Assembly (NCBI GenBank): GCA_001953115.1
Contig: LSSL01002610.1
Location: 1-54,756, forward strand
DNA: 54,756 nt
Direction of reading: 5' to 3'
Origin: Smittium mucronatum
Taxonomy: Eukaryota; Kickxellomycota; Harpellomycetes; Harpellales; Legeriomycetaceae
Within the stretch, counting starts at the first letter, position 1, and each line of letters begins with the position of its first letter. Under the pieces are notes generated by a model. That model had not been told where the DNA came from, made no database searches, and saw nothing but the letters and a program-made list of their open reading frames with translations. The translations under genes and the position numbers were made by a program. Shown piece after piece: positions 46,481-54,756 of the stretch.

Positions 46481-49400
46481 TTTTTTTAGAGTAAATTTAA
46501 GGGGTTTTAATTAAAAATAACCCTTTTCTGTTGAATAAGTGAGGCTTTGGGTATTTTGTAGGTTTCACTTCTTAAAAGTTTCTTTGTATAGGATAAAAAA
46601 ATCAATAGAATCTTTTTTTTAAAAAATTAGCTTTGAATAATTTTATAATAGCTATTTTTCTTTCTCTGATATCTTAAATTCTTTGAAGACATCACCCATG
46701 AATATTAACGTAATATTAGTAAACAGATACGACAGTAATATAAGAATATATTTTGCAAATTTGATTTCAAAATCTGAACTAGGTGACTCAATTTTCGAAT
46801 TTTATTATAAATAAGGTGTTTAATAAACCTATTATTGGCACAAAGTTATTTCTGTATGCCGAATAGTATAGATTTTTTTTTTAAAAAAAAAACATTAATG
46901 GTTAATTCATCGATATAATGCGGAAAAAATGATAATGGTGAGGAAAATCCCTCAAAATATATAAAATATCGGCGTAAATCATTTTCACATGTCATTTTTG
47001 GTAGCAAATTATTTTTTGAATAATAATTTTTTGTTTGTTGTATCATGAATAAATTTATGTAAAGATTTATATCAAACAGAACTTATTAACTCATCAAGTT
47101 CAAATAATTTTTTTTAAATTAAAAGATAGTATTTTAATAAATTAATTTGTTCTGCTAAAAGTTTATCCAAATCATTTAAATTTTTAAACAAGCATTAGTG
47201 TCTTTTTTCAAAGTTTATAAGGATATTTTATTGTAAAAAAAGAGTATTTTCCATAATTTAAAAGTTAAACAGTTTCCAAAAAATATTTTTTTTGAGAAAA
47301 TTGTCTGCTCAATGTTAATTTTTTTTTTAAAAAAAATTTAATCCTAAATTAAAAATTTAGAATGAGAAAATGAAAAAAAGAATTAAAAGAGTCACTATTT
47401 TTGTAATTAAAAAAGGTATAGATATAACTTTTTAATCCTTTATGTTTATCTTAGCTCTTTTTTAAATATTTAATGAGGAAATAAAAGAGATAATTATCTT
47501 ATTTTATGATCTTAAAGAATTATATTTATAAATATAGTTTCTTCTTTATTTAAAATCAAATAATTATGTGATATCCAAATTTAATATTTCTCAATAATTT
47601 ATTAGCATTTGATTTAAATTTTTATTATAAATAAAGGGGGGGAGATGGGATGATGAATTAAATTTTTTATGCCTTTTTCTAGGAATTTATATATATGATC
47701 AGTATAAAGCACATAAAATATATATTTAATACCCCATTTATCTGAAAATAAAAAAATTTCTCCGTATTTTTTATTGGCTTCATCAAAATAAATGATTTTA
47801 TGAGATTGAATTTCATATATTTTTTCTTTCGCTGGGACAATTTTTTTTATTTAAGCGATAAAGACGGTATATTTTATAATTTTGATTTACTTTATATGTA
47901 ATTTTTATTAATATATTTGTCTTCAATAATTTTTAATAGTATTTATAAGGTTGTAAAAACACCCTTCTTAACTCCGAAAAAGCCTTTAAACCATTAAAGT
48001 TGCGCTGAATTTTTTTTTAATAATCTGACTATTTTTCTATTAAAAAATTTACATTTTTATAGAATATTATATTACTTTTGAATTCATGAAAAAGTTCTTA
48101 CAGAATTTGTATCCGATTAATAAAATACCGGGGATAAAATTTTATCTAATAGTAAAATTTGATAAAAATTTTGACAATTTTATTCAATTTTCATTGGTGA
48201 ATATGACTATTAAAAATGAATCATGTCTATTTTTTCAATACTTTGAGGATTTATCCAGTTTATTATTATTTTTTCCTGGTCCTATCTAGAAAAAACTTTT
48301 TTTTTTTTAAAAAGTGATGATATTAAATTTATTTTTTCGACAGTGTTTCACAAATCCTACCGTCGTTTACCGGGAATACACTTATTGAAATTTTCAGTTG
48401 TAAGTCTGAAATTAATAACAGAAATAAGTATGTTTATGTCAATGATATTTATTTTTTAATTTCTATATAAAGCATAGGTTCCTTTCAGCTATATGGATAT
48501 AAATGTGGTTATTACAGATGCTATTGTTATATTTTTTGGAATTAACTTAAGTTGAAAGTGTAATTAAAAACTCGAAAATTTTAGCGAAATTTCGATGTCA
48601 TATGCTTTTGGGGAAATTTTTGAGTTCTTGTTATAGTAAATTGTGAAAAAATACTAATTAGTATTTTTAATATATTATGTTATTTTTTTTCCTTTTATGT
48701 GACCAAAATAGCTAGATTTTTACCTAGAGATTTAAAAATTAGAAAAAAATAGAAATAGCACAAAATTTAGCTTATTATATAGATTAAAAATTGTTTTTTT
48801 TAGTTAAATTTAATTTTAGAGTCAGTTAAAGTTGTATTAACATCGAATATATATATATAGATATATGTTTGAATTTTGAAAATTCAAATAATTAATTAAA
48901 ATTTTAAAGTGCAATATTTTTTATAAATAATAATAATAAAATCTCTTTTTTTAGCATTTTTCAAAATCTAAGGCCTGATAAAATCACGAAAAAAACTTTT
49001 TTTTGTTATAAAATAAAAAATGATTAAAAACTGATTAAAAAAATAACTCTAAAATTATCAGGTTAAAATTCATTTGTTTAAAAAAACACGGGTGGATATA
49101 CTTAAATCTTTTAAAACGATTTACGTCACACTATCAAAAATCCTATAATTTTATGCAATTAAAAAATAAGTTTATAATATAATATTAATTTACATATCTG
49201 ATTAACAGAAGATAGAAAATTTGTGAACTCGATATTTTTATAATGTTTATAATTAAGTCTATTCTCGTTATAGGGGCCGAAAATTACTTAATTATCTTGA
49301 TATAGCTCCATCTGGCTAATCTTTAATTTAATATCTGAATAAATTTAATTAGAAAGTATTGTTTATATTAGGTATAAAATCGAACCCAGTTTTGCCATTT

Positions 49401-51266
49401 TTCACACATATTGATTTGATACCGACCGGTGAGTGCAATTTTTTTTTTTATTGAATTTGAAATTAAGGTTGTTTTAATTTAATTTCAATTCAAAGTTTCA
49501 TTCAAATATATTATTCATATCATTATCAATCGAATCTGTTTCGATTTAATTTTTAGATTTATTTTTCCCTTTTCTTAGGCTTGTGTGTTTAATTACTTTT
49601 TACCTAATTCAGAATTTTTTTTTATGATATGAACATTAATAAATAGTTAGAATTAATAATAATTTTGGGAATTTCAGCAAAAAGGAACAAGTAATTCAAT
49701 ATCTACTGCTATTTCTATTTTCTCAGATAATCATTATAAGGATAGATAAATCCAAGATAAAATAATAAATTTTGGTTATGTTTATTTGATCAAGTATAAT
49801 GATTTTTCTAATCCATTAATATTATTTATAATATTTTTCCATCTCTAAGCTATTAGAGGTAAAAATTGTGATATTTAAAGATAAAAGGAAAAATAATTAT
49901 TAGGGTTTAGCTAAAATGTCCTAAGAGTAAAATAACTTTTTGTGATCCTGGATATCAATAGATTTGCTTTTCGAAGTATACTTAGTAAAAAATTTCTAAA
50001 TTTATTGCACTATCATTGCCTTTTAATGGCAAAATCAGATAGCTCCGATTTAGAGGACTATTATTAGAGAGTATAAAATTATTAAATAGGAATTCCAACA
50101 ATATCTATAAAGTCTGGGAAATTTTCTGTATAAAATTCAAGAATTCTGAGGCCAGTTATATCTCAGCATCTATTAAATTATTATAGGTATTAGTTTCGAT
50201 CAAATTCCTAGTTTGATAAAGAGTGTAATTTTAATTAGCCGTATTAAATTTAGGTTTAAATCAGGAGTTCAACAGTCTCAGCGAGAAAAATTCATTCTTT
50301 AAGAGCTTAATCAATTACTTTATTCTCTTCATTCACCCAATCATTTAAATAAATGTAATTAGGAATGGTTATTCTGTTGATTGGCTGCATCAATTTTCAT
50401 TATTACATAGTTGATTACCCTAAAGATAAGCTTATTGTATTAGATTTAATCTTCGTTTCTATAACTTTTATTTTTTATAGTATATATAATAATAGGATCC
50501 CCTTTCATTAAAACTAAGAGATTTTTAAACGGGAAATTTGTCCATTTTTTAATATGAAGTCATAAAAATCAATTTAAAAAATGTGAAAAATTAACCTCAA
50601 ACTAAAAAATTGAAAAAAAACTACTATAATTAAAGAAATTTCGTGTAAATAAAAAAAAAGAGTATTTATAGATTTATACAATCAATTTTTTCCTTAAAAA
50701 AACGTCTAATATTGAAAATTTATGATATTTACACATCAAGATTCAATTTTTAGGTTTTTTAAGCATAAAAAGCATTTGAATGATTTTTCATAAAGCCTGA
50801 GGTATCCGTTAATTTCAGCTATTTAATTTTTGAAGATTGATGGATGGCAGAAATTATATGAATATTGATAACATTTTTTATACCTATAATAATGCCATAA
50901 TCAAAACCGAGTCAAATATATACCTACTTTTTTTCAAAAAAATAGAAAAAGTGCTCGAATTTCACAACTTTCTTATCAATCGATTTAATAGAGATGATAT
51001 TAAAAACTCTATTCTAAAAAAAAAAAAGTTTATTAATACTTAATTGTCGAAATAAATCACACAATTTTATTTTGGGAAATATTTAACTGGAAGAAATAAC
51101 TTAATTAGATCAATATTTACTTATAGGCTGCATCTTTAATTTCATAATAGCATTTTAATATCATTGATAAAGAAACGCCAGCCTTTAGAAAATGTGAAAT
51201 TATAATGTAATTAATTCCAATACACATGCTCTATACCTCTGAGGAACTAATGATAAAATAAAACGT
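46481..51266. other. AT-rich gene desert
   Basis: No supported gene was found. The open stretches at 46846-47046 (-), 48086-48289 (+) and 50837-51043 (+) are short and lack family motifs. The first two share a weakly similar FEGFSSPLSFF / FEDLSSLLLFF segment that could be a diverged inverted repeat or chance. Confidence 0.5.
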
Positions 51267-51338
51267 AGGTCTTACCGAGAGTCGAACTCGGGCTACTGGA
51301 TTCAAAGTCCAATGTCATGACCGTTAGACCATAAGACC
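51267..51338 (-). tRNA. tRNA-Gln (anticodon TTG)
   Basis: The minus strand gives a 72-nt tRNA. The acceptor stem GGTCTTA pairs with TAAGACC with discriminator T. The D-arm is TGGTCTAACGGTCATGACA, the anticodon stem-loop is TTGGA-CTTTGAA-TCCAG (anticodon TTG, decodes CAA), and the T-arm is CCGAG-TTCGACT-CTCGG. No CCA is encoded. It closely resembles yeast tRNA-Gln(UUG). It is transcribed away from the downstream GTPase gene. CAA is the main codon of the polyglutamine tract in the SNF5-like gene. Confidence 0.96.
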
Positions 51339-51706
51339 ATATTTACGTCCTATATATATTAAATATAATAAACCAAAAACATTTATAATCTTCCGATTAT
51401 TTGTTAACTAAAATTAAATTAATAAGCCGTTGCTATTGTCTAAATCTTTTTAAGATCAATAATACTCTTTCCTATTTGTTGGATAAATTGATTACTATTG
51501 GGTACAAAGTGAAAAAAAACCAATTATTGTATTTTAATTGGTATCTGCACTTTCTAGTAGCTGAAAAATGAATTTCACTTAATAATAAAAGTCTTGTTTG
51601 AACTAAGTATTTTGGCTGCAGGGATATCTGCTGTAATAAAGTTGAGCTTCATAAAGTGCAATTCTAGCACTGAAAATTAGTACAAAACCGTATCATCTAA
51701 GGCTAA
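51339..51706. other. Divergent promoter region between tRNA-Gln and the GTPase gene
   Basis: A 368-bp spacer without coding sequence. It must contain the 5' region of the GTPase gene. No core promoter element can be assigned with confidence. Confidence 0.45.
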
Positions 51707-53329
51707 ATGTCCGACTTCATTATTGCATGCGTTGGAAAACCCTCTGCAGGGAAATCGTCTTTTTTAAACGCAGGTTTGTTTTAATTTGATGATTTTTTTA
51801 TTTGATTTTCAGATTGCTTGTTAGAGGATTTTATTTTTATCTTTTTTAATTTTTGATTCATTTTTTTTCTTTCAAATTCGCAGTAACCGATGCCACTGCC
51901 AAGGTAGGGAATTACCCCTTTACAACAATAGAGCCAAATCAAGGTATAGCTTATTATCCCACGATTTGTCCGTGTAAGAAATATAACATCTCAGAATGGT
52001 GTAAGCCCAAGTACGGATGGTGTGATAATGGTAATCGATCTATTCCTGTTAAGATGATTGATGTTGCCGGTTTGGTACCTGGAGCTTCAGAAGGTCGAGG
52101 ATTGGGAAATAAATTTTTGGATGACCTGAGACATGCCGACGTTTTGATTCATATAGTTGATAGTAGTGGCACAACAGATGAAAACGGTAAAGCTACGAAG
52201 GGGTATGATCCTACTAATGATATCGAATGGCTTCGTTCGGAAATTCATGCTTGGATCTTCAATAATCTAAATAAGAAATGGGACGCAATCGTCAGAAGAC
52301 ACATTGCCACAAGTAATTTATTATTATATTATGTACTAGGGGAGGGGGTTAACCTAACCTCTTCTCTTAAAAATGCATTATTGGTCACTTTTTTTACAAT
52401 TTTTTTATCCAAATAATCATTACTTTCATAATTTATCAGAATCTACTTCTGCTAACACTTTTCAGACACAACTAAGTGGATATGGTACCTCAAAGGAAAT
52501 AATTGTTGAATCTTTAGGAGGTGACTATGGCAAAACTCCGTTGAAAGATTGGACTAGCGATTTTTTATATGACTTTGTTTTCAAATTTATTGACGTTAGA
52601 TTTCCTACTGTCATTGCTTTAAATAAGATTGATCACCCAGACTCCGATACTAATATTACTCGCATAATAAAATATTATACCTCAGCAAACAAAAAGAGTA
52701 TGAGCAACAATCCTTCGGAAGAAAGCAAAGATAAAATCATGGTTCATGGAGTAGATCCTGATAGGATAGTCCTAACGAGCGCTCTTTCAGAGTGTTACTT
52801 GAAGCTACTTGCAAAGCAAAATTACATCATCTACAATACAGGAGATGAAGATTTTATAAGTCTTGAGGATGATCCCTCTTTATCAGACAGATTAGTTAGC
52901 TTTGATAATAATGTGGCTGATGAGCTTGAAAGAATTCGAGATTTGGTATTATATCGGTATTTTAGCACCGGTACTCAGCAAGCAATAATTAAGGCTGTTG
53001 AAACATTAAACATGATCCCCGTTTACCCAGTTAAAAAAATTCCAACAATCCTTCCTAACTCATCACCTGAAGATTTTTCTAAGGTTAATGGAGAAAAATC
53101 TATTTTTAGAGATGTTATTCTAGTCAAATCTGGGACTACAGTAAAACAATTCGCAGAGATTTTAGGCGACGATTTTGCCAAAAATTTCAATGGTGCTGAA
53201 TCTATCGGAGGGTTGCAGCTTGGGGAAGACGATGTTATCGTGCCTGGAAAAAACAACGTCATAAGCATCAAAACAAAATATTCGTCTATAAAAACAAGCT
53301 CAAAAGCGCCGACAAAGCCTTCAAATTAG
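51707..53329 (+). CDS. YchF-like GTPase of the Ygr210/MJ1332 type, three exons
   Basis: Exons 51707-51773, 51884-52312 and 52440-53329 join in frame to 461 codons plus stop. Introns are 110 and 127 nt, both GT-AG. The protein is a cytosolic-type GTPase of the Obg/YchF group, whose exact role (probably ribosome- or translation-linked) is not established. G1 is GKPSAGKS (residues 10-17), the switch I Thr lies in [10 protein letters not shown] (32-41), G3 is DVAGLVPGA (82 on), G4 is NKID (227-230) and a G5-like SAL stands at 279-281. A TGS-like segment follows near 386-447 ([16 protein letters not shown]). Both splice junctions restore conserved sequence ([26 protein letters not shown]). The start ATG has A at -3. 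It is longer than the yeast homologue (about 410 residues), with an Asp/Ser-rich insertion near 250-265. The phrases KPSAGKSS and YPFTTIEPN separate it from OLA1 proper. Confidence 0.92.
51774..51883 (+). other. Intron 1 of the YchF-like GTPase gene
   Basis: 110 nt, starting GTTTGT and ending TTCGCAG. It splits a Val codon (G/TA) just after the P-loop helix. Removing it joins FLNA to VTDATAK in the conserved frame. The intron is T-rich throughout. Confidence 0.88.
52313..52439 (+). other. Intron 2 of the YchF-like GTPase gene
   Basis: 127 nt, starting GTAATT and ending TTTATCAG. It splits a Lys codon (A/AA). Removing it gives [17 protein letters not shown], matching the conserved RRH-ATK segment of Ygr210-type proteins. 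In-frame stops and a frame change inside show it cannot be coding. Confidence 0.87.
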
Positions 53330-53419
53330 AATATCGAAAATTTTATCTTAAAATTACTGTCTTCATTATCTATTTCACTTTAAGTGGACTATGTTTATGC
53401 TACCAAATAATTAACTTTT

Positions 53420-53425
53420 AATAAA
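53420..53425 (+). promoter_or_regulatory. Likely poly(A) signal of the GTPase gene
   Basis: AATAAA lies 91 nt after the stop codon, at a usual distance for a eukaryotic poly(A) signal. Such strings are frequent in AT-rich DNA. Confidence 0.4.
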
Positions 53426-54315
53426 GTATCCCGATTTTTACATTCTGCTATATTCTATTTTGGGCTCAAAACAATCGATTTATCATTGATAATATTATTA
53501 AACTTAAGTAAAAGAATCATGATTCTGAGATCATGACTACATAGATTTTGGTATATATATATATTTCATCTAATAACCAAATAATAATTTTTTTATCGAT
53601 GATTAAAAATTTTTATAATTAATTTAGCTTCTGTTTAAAATTTCCAATTTTTTTGCAAGATGAACATTAAAGCTAATCTATAAAATGAAAATTGTTAAAC
53701 AAACCCATAATTTTTATTGGGAAAATATCAATATTAGAGTTATTTCTGACATATCTAGAAATATGAAGATAAGTTTATCTAAAGATAAGGCTCTCTTTGG
53801 AATTACTAAAATCCCTACATTGGTTAAAAGTTAGTATATAAATAAATTTAGTATTTTTTTTCAACTATGGATTCTTAGAAAAAATTGATTTGAATAAATT
53901 ACTATTTTATGCTCTGTTATTTGCATCCGATAAAAAATCAGGAGTATAAAATATTGTTCTCTTATAATACACCAAATAAAAATGGAACTGAATCTAGCAA
54001 TTAAAATATGAATTCATTATAGAGATACCTCAATCTATTTTTTTTGCAAAACTTATCCTTTTTCAAGAAGAAACTTTAAAGGAAATCATTTTATCTGAAA
54101 TATTTGTTGCTATTTTCGCAGCTCAATACAACAATTTTATTGGCATACGAAAACATATAACATAGTTTACTAATATGATCTATGTTATTTGGAAATTTAG
54201 CTCAATCAAAAGCATTTTATGGATTTTTTTTTTGTATCACGGAATTTTATTGTAAGATAGCGTCATTAAAAACTATACTAAAAAAATATGAAAAAAAGAA
54301 AAAGCCGTATAGAAA
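53426..54315. other. AT-rich intergenic DNA
   Basis: No gene was found. It contains short TA repeats near 53552-53565. The open stretch starting at 54182 runs into the end repeat and is not supported as a gene. Confidence 0.45.
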
Positions 54316-54756
54316 AGACTATTATCCTAACTACAATAAGCTCCTCTGCCGGACTACCGGCTGCGTACCTACGGGAAAAGGGTTCAATCTACCAACCGAA
54401 AGACCCCCCCTGGCATTGCTTCAAGTAGGCTGGATGACTGAGGTTACGTGCAGTCAAGAATTAAGCTCTTTGTCAACGAACAATAGTTCATTGAATCCAC
54501 TGAGCTCCTAGTCAGAGCCTACTTCTAACAGGATTAATAAAATTAGGCTCCTACCCAAACTTGGGATTGATCGACATGGCTTTCCTACAAATAGCTGTTA
54601 GACGCTGAGATCCGTCTGACTGTCGAACGCTGGACTTGTGCACTAGACTATGTCTCAGCTGTGCTAAACGATCGGTTCCTCCTGTTTCTAGATGGTCCTC
54701 ATCTGGAATCGCTGTCCTCCGAATGGCTGTGCGCTGTCTCCACTATTCCCAACCAA
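54316..54756 (-). repeat. Right copy of the ~440-bp repeat, inverted relative to 378-820
   Basis: Its reverse complement aligns along its whole length with 378-820, including a 73-nt identical block (54586-54658). This copy is richer in G+C and CpG and probably nearer the ancestral sequence. In the orientation matching the left copy it reads QLRHSLVHKSSVRQSDGSQR and continues open for a stretch before stops appear. It reaches the window edge, so the element probably continues beyond. Confidence 0.8.

Noticed and set aside
50837..51043. 68-codon plus-strand frame (MMDGRNYMNIDN...)
   Set aside because: Its Asn/Ile/Lys/Phe-rich composition is expected from AT-rich DNA, with no motif or conservation evidence.
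51853..52416. Two separate genes for the GTPase region
   Set aside because: The frames start and end inside introns. Splicing at GT-AG sites restores the P-loop and the conserved RRH-ATK segment in one protein.
54182..54511. 109-codon plus-strand frame near the right end
   Set aside because: It runs from AT-rich spacer into the antisense of the end repeat and is not open in the left repeat copy.

Overview
The window looks like a stretch of nuclear genome from a very AT-rich, repeat-loaded fungus, probably an early-diverging (zygomycete-grade) lineage. The basis is: an SNF5 protein with a C-terminal GATA-type zinc finger (a fungal arrangement); a YchF-like GTPase of the yeast Ygr210/archaeal MJ1332 type carrying two short GT-AG introns (110 and 127 nt); eukaryotic tRNA genes without encoded CCA; and decayed DIRS, Ty3/gypsy and LINE retroelements. 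Kickxellomycotina/Harpellales would fit, but the sequence does not prove it. I see no bacterial, plasmid, phage or CRISPR features.

Layout. 0.4-9.3 kb: a repeat shared with the other window end (378-820), a minus-strand DIRS relic (about 1.45-3.45 kb), a LINE 3'-end fragment (about 4.8-5.0 kb), and a better preserved DIRS element (6493-9260) with inverted terminal repeats and an internal complementary region. 11.4-21 kb, all minus strand: a LINE relic (endonuclease plus reverse transcriptase) and a Ty3/gypsy relic flanked by diverged LTR-like repeats. 21-25.6 kb: AT-rich DNA with a possible unrecognised broken gene. 25.6-32.9 kb: a live island with tRNA-Phe, tRNA-Leu and the 1908-residue SNF5-like chromatin-remodelling subunit. 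33.2-39.75 kb: plus-strand LINE sequence with a 319-bp foldback insertion inside it. 39.75-51.2 kb: AT-rich desert with one more DIRS reverse transcriptase relic (45.2-46.5 kb). 51.2-53.4 kb: a second live island, tRNA-Gln and the spliced GTPase gene. 54.3-54.76 kb: the inverted partner of the 378-820 repeat.

Only two intact protein genes and three tRNA genes are convincing; nearly all other recognisable content is dead retroelement. Each protein gene lies downstream of oppositely oriented tRNA genes. The two end repeats differ in a biased way: most CpG sites of the right copy read TpG or CpA in the left copy, yet a 73-nt block is identical in both. I did not find a clear undescribed cellular system. 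The most interesting signals are that conserved block, the TA-flanked foldback with a tandemly expanded arm, and the DIRS inverted-repeat architecture. All family assignments rest on reading motifs by eye, without database searches.
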